Of a stretch of DNA of 64,000 nucleotides, positions 14,801 to 23,946 are shown piece after piece. The DNA comes from Gyrodactylus bullatarudis. Taxonomy: Eukaryota; Platyhelminthes; Monogenea; Gyrodactylidea; Gyrodactylidae. The stretch is from NCBI GenBank assembly GCA_012064415.1, contig SSNU01000050.1, positions 440,655 to 504,654 on the forward strand, read 5' to 3'. Under the pieces are notes generated by a model. That model was not told where the DNA came from. It did not search any database and saw only the letters and a program-made list of their open reading frames with translations. Within the stretch, counting starts at the first letter, position 1. Every line of letters starts with the position of its first letter. A program made the position numbers and the translations under genes.

Positions 14801-17800
14801 ACAGATACAACAACAGTTTCCGATTAATAATCAAGATTTTCACGTGCCTGATTGATTTAAATTTTGATGTTTGAACATTTTCCTTTTTTATTCCTTAATC
14901 ATGGGAGTAATCTTATCTATTTTCTTTGTATTTTTTATCAAACATCAAGAAAAAGTATTCCCATAAATCTTGAATCGGAATTCCAAAACATGAATTCTTC
15001 AATACAATAGAATTTCATTTCCCGATTATTATGAAAAGTATGTGAAAATATCAAGTACTCCCTCTGCTTACTTCATTTCTCTGATTAAAATTAATCTTGT
15101 CCTTTTTTTAGGATTTAAAAAAAAAATTAATTTGACTACTATTTTCAAGCTAAAAAGATTTCAAAATTCAATTTTATTTCGAATATTTAAAAATCTGTAA
15201 AATTTATAAAATATAACTTTTCTCTATTCGGACATGTGATGGTTTTGAGTAGAATGAGAAATAGACTTCTTCAAAACTTCAAGTATTTTATTTTTACTAG
15301 TTTTATCTCTAAACCCATAGCTATTTGATTGAATCAGTTACATTGTATATCAAGTTTGATTACTGAAGATAAATAATTTAAGAAAAATTGTACTTTCTTT
15401 TGACTGATCATGATGGTCAAAGTAAACTGATGATTTGTCAGGAATATACAAAAAAGGATTCAGATAGAAGAATTCAATCAATTCGTTTTTAATGATTTCA
15501 ACTTTGTGACAGAAAATACTCTCTCTTTCTTAAAATGTACAATTTTTCCCCTGTAACCTTTTGCTTATAAGAAAAGGAAGAAAAACATAAATGGCATATT
15601 TCTTCAACCTGTTTATCTTTTCGTTTACCTTTCTACAAAAAGATTTACTTTGTACGCTTTATTTTAATCTACGAAGCAAACCCGTATAATAATCCAGTGA
15701 AGAAAACAATTTCTATATGGTTCATCTTCGTTTTATTATCATAAACGTTATTATTAATATAAAAATACAATGAAAGCTAAACGGACTTCCATATATTCAT
15801 AAAAGGTTTCCCTAGCGAAGAAATGTAAAGAAATTATTATAGAAAGTAAAAGTAAAGAGGCAGAGCAAGAAAACAGTTGTTCATCAAATAATTTGCCCTG
15901 TGTATAGTACAATATTGTAGAAATATTATTCTCGATCAAACTTTCTTATATTGACCATTTCTGCTTTATTATGCTATTTTTTCTTTAGGGCATGATGATA
16001 TTAAAATATTTTTTCCAACGTGAAATGTTTTTTTCCTTTTTTATGATATTTCTTTTTAAAAATGTTCTTTTGTTAAATCTTGAATCAAAGATTAAGAAAT
16101 TAGTTAATAAAAATAACTTGAAACCATCATGAACTTTAAGTTGATTCACTACTGACAATCAATTATAATTATATATTAATAATTAGGAAAATAAAATTTT
16201 GATGTAAGCTGAAAAACAACTAAATTCATCAAATGAAAGAAATCCATTCATTTATTTGGTTGACACCGAGAGATGGACCAGAAACATGGAGATGAGAATT
16301 CACTATTTTTACAAAAACTCAATATATTTCAAATTCCACGATGAAATTAGCCAACAAGTTGTGGAAATTAAAAAAAATCCGAAAGAAATTCAATCTGACC
16401 GGAATTAGGCCATTTTTGAGCTTCGAAAATGCACCATATTTCCACTTGTTCAACTTTCAAACCGAAAATGTTTCATCGATTTCAAGATTTGAAGGAGTTA
16501 TGCTGATAATAAGGATCAAAATTAGACGAAGAATTCGAATTTTACCATACAAACTGAGAGAAACTTACTGATTCCGAGAAAAAATATAAATACAATTGTC
16601 CCCCAGGTTTGGCATATGGGAAAGGGCACACCCCAACTTTCCAAGAAAAAATAATTTTTTTCTTCTTTCCACATACTTTTTAGTAGGTCTATTAGTTAGT
16701 TTGAAATTTTTTTTTGCAAAAAATATCGAAAATTTTACTGCACTCTGTTGAAGCTTCTAGGTTTTTCTGAAGTGCCTATAAAAATTATTATTATAGTTTA
16801 CCAATATAAAGAGTTGGATACATTTGGCCAGCAGCGTTACAGCATATCAATGCTGTTATTCTCTCCATAGATTTTTTTTCTGTATGACAGAACCTCGACG
16901 ATGTCTCAATTGTTGTATCTTTCAGAGCTCGCCAAAATATACCTGTCTCATCAGCATTGAAGACATCATTTCGTGAAAATCTCTGGAACCAATTTCGATT
17001 TCTTTCAATCCATAGTTCCACTAAATTCAAATTAACAAGGTCTGATGATCCGGAAATCTAAAAATAAGGTATAAATTTTAAGAGCCAAAAAATAATTCTA
17101 CTTTAATCACTCTATGCAAAGATAGACCTCTTCTTAGCTGAAATCTATAAAGCCATCCTTTTGATGGCCGCAATCCACTTGTGATACCGATTCTTCTAGC
17201 TTCGCGAAGAATCTGGAGGCCGGAAACTGGCTCTTTGGCGTCTCTTTTTCTTCGAAAATAATTGAAACATCCTCTCTCAATATCTTCGTACTGGTACATT
17301 GGTCTAGACACCTTCAAATTTCCTAAACCATCATCTACGGAGCTTTCAATTTCTCCTCTGAGCTTTATTATTTTGCTCACAGTACTCGTATACATCCCAT
17401 ACTCGTGCCCAGCTTTTTGAAGTCCATGTACGTTAAAAAAATTTATAATCTCCATTTTTTTTGAATTTGTTATATGATGTTTTGGAAAAATCTAAGTGTT
17501 TAAAAATAAAACTTACAACTTTTTTCTTCAGTCCTGGAAAGACTTTAAAAAATCTGTTCATGAATTCTCTGGTAAAGTATAAACCAAAATTCTGAACATG
17601 CTGCTTATAGGCAAGATGAAGTGTTCTCCATCTTATTCTATATCTCGATTCGGTGATACTTCGAGCAATTCTGACATAGCACCTGTCAATGTCTGAAAGA
17701 TTCATACCATTTTGGGATATGTTTCTGACTTGCTTAACTGAGACATTCAATCTGGAAGAAATATCTCGTAAGCTCATTCTTTCTTGGAGCAACTCATTTA

Positions 17801-20800
17801 TCTGAAATTTCTCCAAAGGGTTGAGACGTTTGGCGTATTTCATTTTTTGCATTTGTGTGATACAAGCAAATTAAACATCATGATTAATAGAATGATGCAT
17901 AGGAATGTATGTGTTTGATTGACACGAAAAAGGCAAGATCGTGTTCAGTCATAGCTTAATTTGTACATTGTAAGTCTACACACTACAGCAAATTCAAGCC
18001 TTTAATTAGCAATAAAAATTGTTCAACCATTATTTATCCTTAAAATTATTAAACCACATCGATATCACAGCCATGTGACTCTGGCATTATTCGTTCATTA
18101 TTACAAAAAAAGGATAATTTTTAAAATGGTTAATAGATTTAAGGCTGAGGATCCTGATTAAGAATTCCTAAACTTTATTGGTATTTAAAATTGATAGAAC
18201 TTATTTTTAAATCTATGATAAAAAAATAAAATTTTTTTCGTGATTTTTATAAAAACCTTCTATAAGGGTTTTAAGTTATAAATGTTAAACACTTCACCAG
18301 AATTATTTTGCTGAAAAAATTGTGTTCTTATCTCTATTTATAACAAAGTTATGGCTAACTAAAGTTAGTGGCCCTCAAATTTGTATTAGTGGAAGGATGA
18401 AGAAATTATAAAATAGGATTAATCAGGAAGAAATCATTATCGATTTTCTGCATTAGTCATACAATGTGAGTTGTACATGGTACAATGTGAAGAACATGTG
18501 ACGACATTGTGGTCCCTAATTATAATTAGCAATTCGTTTAACCTGTAATTATCGTTCTTGATTAAAAACTCGTACCTTCAACATTAAATAGAAAATTATG
18601 AAAAGCTTTTCTTGTGAAGTTTACACCACCACCATAAACAATTTGTTACCAAAACTCTATATCATTCTGATCAGAATTTAATTTCCTACAAAATGATATG
18701 AAAATCTAAAATTTTCGATATTTTTTGCAAAAAAAAATTTCAAACTAACTAATAGACCTACTAAAAAGTATGTGGAAAGAAGAAAAAAATTATTTTTTCT
18801 TGGAAAGTTGGGGTGTGCCCTTTCCCATATGCCAAACCTGGGGGACAATTGTATATTAAATTCTCCTCTTCATATCAATTAGGTTCAGACCAGTCTAATA
18901 AAGCTTTCAAAAAAGTACACCTAGTGTCAATAATTATTTTTAAAGACGAACCCTTGATGATGCTTTAAGAAATGTACATAGGATTTTTAAAATATCTTAA
19001 ACCTATCTTTTTTACCTAAGGTAATAAGAAATTGAAATATCATCCATCTACTAACTAGTAGAAACATGAGTAAAAATTATTAGTTAACGATATTAATAAA
19101 AATATTTCATTTCATTTTTAAGGTCTTGGTGCAGCCTAGTCAGAGGATGGACTTTATAAAAGAAGCAACTATCATGATGAAACTTCACCATCCTCATATC
19201 ATTACAATCTATGGGGTCTGTGAGAATAAACGTCTCATGATGATATTGGAGTTAGCCGAGACCGGATCTCTGCTAGACTATCTCTTGGATAATCCGGAAA
19301 AATGTCAACTGCTAGATTTATACAATTGGGCTATGCAGGTGAGTGAAATAAACCCGTGTTAAATTATTCTTTTTTAATTGAGAAATTTAAAAATCATTAG
19401 ACCTATCGTTTAACCCTATCGAGCCGATAAGAAAACAAATCAAAAAAAGACTCAAAATTGATATAAAAAGATTCTAAATGCGATTCTGAATGCGATTTTC
19501 TATTTTATTTCCCATCTACTAATAAGTAGACGAAAATAAATTTTTACTAACATTGGCTATTTTATCCAAGTTTGAGACTTTTGGGTATTTATGAGATTAG
19601 TTTAGCGTGAATTATAAAATAGAATATGTGATATTGTTGGAACCTGCGTTATAACTAAGAATCTCTGACTTTAAATAATCGCCTTGTATAGGGCAAAACT
19701 CACGAAAGGGTTATATGTTTTTGATATATGATAAACTAATTTTCAAATTATAATTTTTAAAATTCTATTTTTGTTTATTATATTCCATTTTTCCATTTAC
19801 ATGCAGTAGAAAATAGTTTTAGATTTTTCTGAGTCCAACTTTCCTTTCATGACTCGCATTCAATCGTTTATTTATCATATAGTTTGTTAAAGACTGGCTT
19901 AATACGCTGATTATTGTTATTACTACAGTTATTTTAACGCAATCAATTAATTTTCAGTTTAGGAGTTCGAACAAAATTTGGGTCATCCTCTGATCCAAAG
20001 ATAGGCTATCAATTGAAGCTTTAACAAACAGAGTTAAGGCGATTTCATATTTAAATTCTAAAGGTATATCTGCCAACCAAAGCAAATCATTTCTTATTCA
20101 TTAAAATTGACTCATAAGTAGAAGGGAAATTTTAAAAGTCATATATGACCCAAAAAAATAAGTGCCTATTTATAAGCGCCTATAAATGAGTTTTTTAGGT
20201 CATATTTTTGACGCTCTAATGATATGTGAAAGAGACTCTAGAGGTTTAAATGATATTTTTCTTTTGTGACTTCTGAAAACAAAATATTTGGAAAGTTACA
20301 AGAACGTTAAAAATTTGAAATCGGTAGTGAAATAATTTTGAAATATCACAAAGATTATTCTTATTAAACAAAATTTCATTAGTTTTACGAAATTGCATTC
20401 AAGTCTAGCAATTTATTATTACAATCTGTACACTTGAATTTGTTCACAAAACCTGCTCTCTATTTTTTAATTGACAGGATCTCAAAGAAATGGAGTCTTC
20501 TTTCTTAAACCTCGCTTTAAGAGGTTTAAGTGGTAAGTTTAGAAACTCACCATTCTAAGAGTTTAGCTGATGATAGAAATAAATCCCAAAATAAAAATTA
20601 ATTATTCTACTTCTTTAACAGATCTCGAGTGGAATGAGCTATCTAGAGTCTTGTGGATTTGTCCATCGAGATTTAGCATGTCGCAATGTCCTCTTATCAA
20701 CACCCACTTGTGCTAAAATTTCTGATTTTGGTCTTTCTCGAGCAGTTTTAGTAGAATCAGATTATTACAAGGCAACGCAACGTGGAAAATGGCCAGTTAA

Positions 20801-21236
20801 ATGGTACGCTCCAGAGTCCATTTATTACAAAACCTTTTCTCATGCAAGTGATGTCTGGTCGTTTGGCGTCTGCCTATGGGAAATGTTTAGTCTTGGTGAA
20901 CATCCGTATTCCGATATGGATAGTATTGAAGTTCTTCGACAAATCGAAGAAGGCAATCGCCTCTCCAGACCTGATTTGGCTCCTGATGATGTATTTGCCA
21001 TAATGCATGATTGTTGGGCGTATAATCCAGAAGCTAGACCCACATTTTCTCAATTATTGGCAATGTTCCAACATTTAGCGAATAATGTCTATGAAAATGT
21101 TGATATCAACTATTCAGCTAATTTAGAATATCCACTAAAAGATTTCTTAACGGAGCAAGAGAATAATGGAACCGTTAAAGTTGACCAGAGTAACTCAAGC
21201 ACTGGGAACTCTTCTAAGCGGACACCTGTTAATTAA
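2858..21236 (+). CDS. Shark: Shark/HTK16-type tyrosine kinase: SH2, ankyrin repeats, SH2, kinase (8 exons, complete)
   Basis: Exons are 2858-3406, 3571-3930, 4255-4476, 5280-5462, 8055-8222, 9065-9244, 19123-19338 and 20622-21236; all seven introns are phase 0 with GT-AG ends. The product is 830 residues. ATG 2858 is chosen because an in-frame TAA lies at 2843 and no ATG comes between. Domains: SH2-1 (about 19-115, WYHG, FLVR with Arg44); ankyrin repeats (about 125-290, TALHRAC, TPLHEAA); SH2-2 (about 306-420, FLIR with Arg334); a Ser/Asn-rich linker (about 430-520); kinase (about 525-790) with GEGEFGEV, Lys554, Glu568, HRDLACRN (Asp643), DFG (Asp661) and paired activation-loop tyrosines 674-675 as in Syk. 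This cytoplasmic family acts downstream of ITAM-type receptors; in Drosophila, Shark works with Draper in engulfment and in dorsal closure. No catalytic residue is missing, so the gene looks functional. Drosophila Shark is somewhat longer, mainly in the linker. Confidence 0.92.
5463..8054. other. Shark intron 4: no clear element
   Basis: This 2.6 kb intron has consensus GTAAGT and TTGCAG ends. An open stretch of about 85 codons near 5855-6110 shows no recognisable domain and has weak exon borders. A stretch at 7700-7940 resembles a decayed foldback arm, sharing TGGGCCTCAT with 29.5 kb. The other Shark introns up to 9064 (3407-3570, 3931-4254, 4477-5279, 8223-9064) hold nothing I recognise. 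Confidence 0.5.
9485..9940. repeat. 77-bp direct repeat flanking a PLE-derived block
   Basis: Positions 9485-9562 and 9864-9940 are the same about 77-bp sequence (beginning AAAATGGCATGCCCC, ending CCCTGGATATAG) with one clear mismatch. The 300 bp between them is mostly the PLE terminal block at 9612-9850. The layout suggests an insertion that duplicated a long target, or unequal recombination. Both copies lie in Shark intron 6. Confidence 0.7.
9612..9850 (+). mobile_element. Penelope-like element terminal block (pLTR-like), plus orientation
   Basis: This stretch is an imperfect reverse complement of 14395-14640, which lies just past the PLE reverse-transcriptase remnant. Shared landmarks are GGATGCCGA, GGAATAAGCGCTTTATTTC, AATCTGATTGGCTCT and the 16-bp palindrome CCCACCCTAGGGTGGG (9816-9831). 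PLEs are commonly bounded by partial, sometimes inverted, terminal copies. About 3.1 kb including another element separates it from the reverse-transcriptase ORF, so the original PLE is disrupted. Confidence 0.55.
9941..11685. other. intronic AT-rich stretch with a foldback fragment
   Basis: No gene is evident. Near 10395-10560 a sequence beginning ACAGCTATTCTCG and containing GGATCAAGATTAGA matches one arm of the foldback family seen complete at 32.4-33.1 kb. Short open frames here lack domains, conserved starts or exon borders. Confidence 0.4.
12259..12501 (+). CDS. hypothetical 80-residue ORF inside the 1.1-kb element
   Basis: An ATG-initiated frame of 80 codons reads MRSKDIMPWLRAFTKLI and ends NAYILR. 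Its composition is more protein-like than its surroundings (balanced Gly, Trp, Cys, Asp), but I recognise no family. Its last codons run into the left arm of the palindrome starting at 12477, so the frame may be a truncated piece of a larger transposase. No ribosome-context or splice evidence supports expression. Confidence 0.25.
   Translation: MRSKDIMPWLRAFTKLIDNICDIRSEVKLGSNSRDYGMFRCKWSTGFKASDANAEGIMFCVTLGAIIVHHALIDNAYILR
12477..12780. repeat. long perfect palindrome, arms of about 129 bp
   Basis: Left arm 12477-12606 and right arm 12652-12780 are reverse complements with essentially no mismatch. The 45-bp spacer is itself built from CAGTGTATACACTG-like palindromes. The arms could form a long hairpin or cruciform. 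Near-identity implies a young duplication or gene conversion between the arms. Confidence 0.85.
12997..14142 (+). pseudogene. Penelope-like element reverse transcriptase, 5' and palm part, broken
   Basis: Three consecutive open pieces (13047-13250, 13257-13790, 13768-14142) belong to one PLE ORF. The first ends at an in-frame TGA (13248-13250); the second and third are joined by a frameshift near 13780. Recognisable PLE marks are LYGLPKIHK in the fingers, SFDISSLFTNVPLE (motif A with catalytic Asp), GVAMGSPLGPLLADLF (motif B) and WRYVDDTLLF (motif C). PLE reverse transcriptases are telomerase-related and copy the element RNA into DNA. The thumb and the C-terminal GIY-YIG endonuclease are missing after 14142. 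The 37-bp lead-in 12997-13033 is repeated in inverted orientation at 14690-14725. The element is dead and sits in Shark intron 6. Confidence 0.85.
14395..14735 (-). mobile_element. Penelope-like element terminal block, inverted relative to the RT
   Basis: On the minus strand this block starts with the same 37 bp that precedes the RT ORF (12997-13033) and continues into sequence shared with 9612-9850, including the palindrome CCCACCCTAGGGTGGG at 14406-14421. It thus represents a 5' terminal copy placed tail-to-tail after the truncated RT. Inverted partial copies of this kind are typical of PLE insertions. Between 14143 and 14394 lies sequence I cannot assign. Confidence 0.6.
14552..14593 (+). 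ncRNA. hammerhead-ribozyme-like motif in the PLE terminal block
   Basis: The plus strand reads AGAGG, core CTGATGA (14557-14563), eight bases, core GAAA (14572-14575), TAAAGCGCTTAT, T, CCTCT. AGAGG pairs with CCTCT (5-bp stem I). The bases around AAGCGCTT form a 4-bp, near-palindromic stem III, and ATT is an allowed NUH cleavage triplet. Minimal type I hammerheads with tiny stem III are known in PLE terminal repeats. Against it: stem II (GTATGCCT) hardly pairs, and the motif is antisense to the RT. In the related block its counterpart (minus strand, near 9650-9673) reads CTGAAGA and its stem I is disrupted. Confidence 0.35.
14736..16283. other. intronic AT-rich stretch, nothing recognised
   Basis: No domain, repeat border or RNA motif stands out. 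Short open frames on either strand look like chance in AT-rich DNA. Confidence 0.4.
16593..18851 (-). mobile_element. pogo/Tigger-type DNA transposon with 144-bp terminal inverted repeats
   Basis: The ends are about 144-bp inverted repeats (16593-16736 and 18708-18851) that look almost identical. Both begin CAATTGTCCCCCAGG and are flanked by TA dinucleotides at 16591-16592 and 18852-18853, the target duplication of Tc1/mariner/pogo elements. The element is about 2.26 kb long. It encodes one transposase gene on the minus strand (16735-17852) that stops at the inner border of the left repeat. The roughly 850 bp between 17853 and the right repeat has no evident gene. High identity of the repeats suggests a fairly recent insertion, but the transposase is truncated, so this copy is non-autonomous. 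Confidence 0.9.
16735..17852 (-). CDS. truncated pogo/Tigger transposase with ultra-short introns
   Basis: Minus-strand exons join as 17852-17517, 17491-17102, 17057-16802 and 16775-16735, with GT-AG introns of 25 nt (17516-17492), 44 nt (17101-17058) and 26 nt (16801-16776). Each removal restores the frame of a conserved family segment. Order: an N-terminal helix-turn-helix segment (LRDISSRLNVSVKQVRNI); a second HTH (MEIINFFNVHGLQKAG, STVSKIIK); a CENP-B-type DNA-binding domain (REARRIGI, GWLYRFQLRRGLSLHR); then the start of the DDE domain (VFNADETGIFWRAL, ERITALICCNAAG, IGTSEKPRSF). The frame stops right at the terminal repeat, so the second and third catalytic acidic residues are absent and it cannot cut DNA. 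Transposases of this group bind terminal repeats and insert at TA. Frameshift mutations are an alternative to introns, but three would have to mimic splice sites. Confidence 0.8.
19440..19560. repeat. single arm of the 0.7-1.3 kb foldback family
   Basis: Shares GACTCAAAATTGATATAAAA and CTACTAATAAGTAG with the right arm near 1190-1320, with an internal deletion. It lies in Shark intron 7, which otherwise shows nothing recognisable apart from the pseudo-exon at 20478-20532. Confidence 0.6.
20478..20532 (+). other. pseudo-exon with internal hairpin in Shark intron 7
   Basis: A 55-nt open segment is bounded by an acceptor (TTGACAG) and a consensus donor (GTAAGT). It contains a perfect 10-bp hairpin, CTTAAACCTC (20504-20513) with GAGGTTTAAG (20521-20530). 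Including it would insert 18 residues and shift the frame between the kinase segments WAMQ and ISSGMSYLE, which are contiguous in other kinases. It could be a poison exon or chance. Confidence 0.25.
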
Positions 21237-21421
21237 TTATTTGATCGTGATATTTATTATTTTTCTTTTCAATTCTTTCTCTTCAATGTATTCGGATTGT
21301 TTTTCTCTTATCATTATTCAACAATCAACTTAAGCAAAGCCAGATTCAAACCCATTTTCTAGTGACCGTTCTTTTGAAATATTTTAATTCTTGTAATACC
21401 GTTTTAATTTATATTTATACA

Positions 21422-21471
21422 AATAAACCTGACGCTTTTGTACAAAGTAATCATGATGAAAATCAAATAAA
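21422..21471 (+). terminator. tandem polyadenylation signals of the Shark gene
   Basis: AATAAA occurs at 21422-21427 and again at 21466-21471, 186 and 230 bp after the Shark stop codon. The stretch 21237-21421 reads as an AT-rich 3' UTR. Confidence 0.6.
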
Positions 21472-21719
21472 GACTTCAAATTGATGTTACACGGCATTCG
21501 AACACTCTTGTAACTACCCGGTATTAAAATTGATTTATGAACTACGTCCTTTTATTTTAAAATGTACATTGATATTTATCTGTTACTAGTAGTAACTTAC
21601 TACTGTTAGGAAGTTGATAAACTAAAAAAAAGATAACGGTTTTATGATGTATTTATAAACATTTTCATTTGAATTATAATTCCTGAAATAAAAAAAAATT
21701 ATTAGTAATATGATCATTT

Positions 21720-22723
21720 ATTATTCTGGCGATGATATGATTCACGTAATTTATCAAAAACGTCCGAAAATCCGCTTAGAATCATTTTTGTAAGTATATA
21801 AGAATAGGTAATTTTATTCACTAAATGTACATTTCTTTATGGTTCATCAGTAGTGACACATAAATAATGATAAAAGTTAAGAATTCATTGAAAATAATAT
21901 TTTACAAATTTTGAAAGAAATATAGTAAAAGTTGAAAATTAGATTATATGTGAGCTGAAAAAACACCAAAACTCTCCAATAAATAGCAACAGTGGAGAGA
22001 AAGGTGAAAAAGCTCACATAGGCCAGGGTAATTGAAGGTTATAAGAGTAGTTTTTTTGAACACACAGATTTGGCTTAAAGTGATTGATGAAGAATTTCTC
22101 CTTCACCCACAAATCCGTACTGTCATCACCCGCATTTTTATACAAAATTGAGAAATTGGAAATTGAAGCTTCATGATTCTCCTGTTTGATGTGTCTGGTC
22201 ACAGCTGTATCCTTCTTGAGGTGATCATTTGATCTTGTTGATAATTTCCTAATTGTACGACCTATATAAGAAGCTCCACAGTCACATTGGAATTTGTAAA
22301 TTAAAAGAGTCTTTTCTTCAGGTTTTAGTAAATCCTTATGAATCAAACTGAATAATCTTTGAGTTTTAAATACAATTTTCAATTGTATATTATCATAATG
22401 TTGATCGATAAGATTAACCAGTCGTCTCCTTACATCATTACTGAAGCCATCACCTTTGAAATTAAGTTTCATGAAGATGGTTGTCTTTTCTCCTTCATCT
22501 CTGTCGACCCTTTCATCTACATCATCAGACATATTGATGAATTTGTCAACAAATCTGTTTGGATAACCATTTTCATCAAACGTAATTTTGACTCTTCTAT
22601 TTCTTTTGGCCATTCCTCTGGACTAGCAATCCCTCTTATCCTCTTTCCTAGACCAATTACTAAGCCAACCTTGTGAGATAGAGGACTGAAACTGGCATAA
22701 TGCAGATATTTTCCAATAATCAC
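21720..22723 (-). pseudogene. Penelope-like element, thumb plus GIY-YIG endonuclease and 3' noncoding tail
   Basis: Read on the minus strand, the copy begins about 22710 with the RT thumb signature YLHYASFSPLSHK (frame ending near 22517). A frameshift near 22590 leads into the frame 22613-22014, with NGYP, a basic linker, CDCGASYIGRTIRKLSTRSNDH (here quoted only as the GIY-YIG core CGASYIGRT and downstream R...H) and a C-terminal LQLPWPM. GIY-YIG is the endonuclease that nicks DNA to prime PLE insertion. Noncoding tail sequence from 22013 to about 21720 recurs at 37.66-37.89 kb and 50.64-50.72 kb. The copy lacks RT palm motifs, being cut at about 22710 next to a MITE fragment. Confidence 0.85.
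21818..21856 (-). ncRNA. possible degenerate hammerhead motif in the PLE 3' tail
   Basis: The minus strand reads TCACTA, CTGATGA, eight bases, GAAA, TGTACATT, TAGTGA. TCACTA and TAGTGA pair perfectly (6-bp stem I), and AUGUACAU is a palindromic stem III as in dimer-forming hammerheads. The eight bases that should form stem II (ACCATAAA) cannot pair, so activity is doubtful. Two other tail copies keep parts of the pattern. Confidence 0.2.
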
Positions 22724-22810
22724 CCCAAAAATTTAGTGAGGGGTATTTTGAAATAAGAATAATAATAAATAAGAAGCTTTGAAATTTTTCATTGGGATGA
22801 TTTTAAGAAT
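22716..22810. mobile_element. fragment of the Mutator-like MITE family
   Basis: TTTTCCAATAATCACCCC followed by a stretch with GAGGGGTATTTTGAAATAAG matches the complete MITE at 23947-24254, with internal sequence deleted. It directly abuts the 5'-truncated PLE copy. From 22811 to 23946 no gene or element is evident. Confidence 0.6.
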
Positions 22811-23946
22811 TTATTTATTATTCATTCGTAAGATTTCTAGTAAAAAATGAGTATATTTTTCTTTAACCAATTCCTGCAATTATGATCCTTTTTAAAAATC
22901 ACATAACTACTCTAAAGTAAATACATACATTTTTCCGAGAAAATTCTGCCAGATGAGGCTATGATACTGACATTCCAATAAAATGTGTTTAATACCAAAT
23001 TACAGCTAGCTCTCCACGGCATTTCCTTGATATAGTACTATGATTCATATCCGGTTCTTTATAATATATTGAAATAGTCTTTAGCGGTTTTAACCAAGTG
23101 GGAGAAGAAGACTTGTATCATACATACCAGGCATTACCCATCAAGATATATATCATTAGATATTTGATCAAAAGATTATCGATTACCTATTATTACAAAT
23201 GAGTAAGAACTCTTATTTTTTAATTTTTATTATCCTCGTTTCTTTAATTTAAAATCTCCATGTTCTCTTTAGTATGAAGCCAGATTTGACTTCATTACGA
23301 TTTCAGAAGGGACCTAGTCTAATGATTAGTCTAGCTAATTTTGACTTTTTAAGTGTGACCTAGTAACAATCGATCAAGGTTATAACTGATAGTTTATCAA
23401 TAAAATGATTATAATTATTCATTGATTTATCAATTAAATTCAGATACATTTTTCTACATTGATCTAATGACTGGATCTATTGAATCCCTTTCTTGTAAAT
23501 ATCTTCCTTAACATGATTGCTACATCTGTATAGTTGCTCTCGTTATATATTCCACTTCTCAGTATGAAATGCATTCATAGTAGTATCTGCTGTGTTGCTT
23601 ATTTTTGGGAAATATGAATAAATTCTAATTTGATTAGCTATGGGGGAAAAAGTTTATAGATCAAAATTCTCGTATCAAAATGATTCCTATTTCTACATAT
23701 TCTGTGGAAAATAAGATTGATTGAATTAATCTCTTTCATAACACAAGTGTAATAAAGATGTACTAATATCATTCTCGTTTGAGTAGATTTCGGAAAATTC
23801 CTTTCATATTTGAAGCGGTTAGTGCAAGCTTTTTTACCATAAATATTTCTTAATAAAATTTGTAAATCTCAATCAAAGGATGAATACAGCAGGAATAGAT
23901 CGCAATCCTCAATTAACTTTGTCAATATTATTATTATTATTTATTC

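Larger units (their letters stand above)
16284..18886. mobile_element. foldback-family element interrupted by a pogo transposon
   Basis: Positions 16284-16590 match one arm of the foldback family seen intact at 46.7-47.4 kb (GGAGATGAGAATTCACTATT, then ATCTGACCGGAATTAGG, then GATCAAAATTAGACGAAGAA). After the pogo insertion, 18854-18886 carries the family's opposite end (TTCTCCTCTTCATATCAATT AGG, inverted). The inserted transposon therefore split an older element, which was also internally reduced. Confidence 0.65.

Noticed and set aside
20571..20600. CTGATGATAGAAA string in Shark intron 7
   Set aside because: Cores are only two bases apart, leaving no room for stem II.
20782..21043. Open frames overlapping the last Shark exon on both strands
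   Set aside because: Shadows of the kinase coding sequence in other frames.
22359..22676. 105-codon plus-strand ORF
   Set aside because: Antisense shadow of the PLE GIY-YIG/linker coding region.
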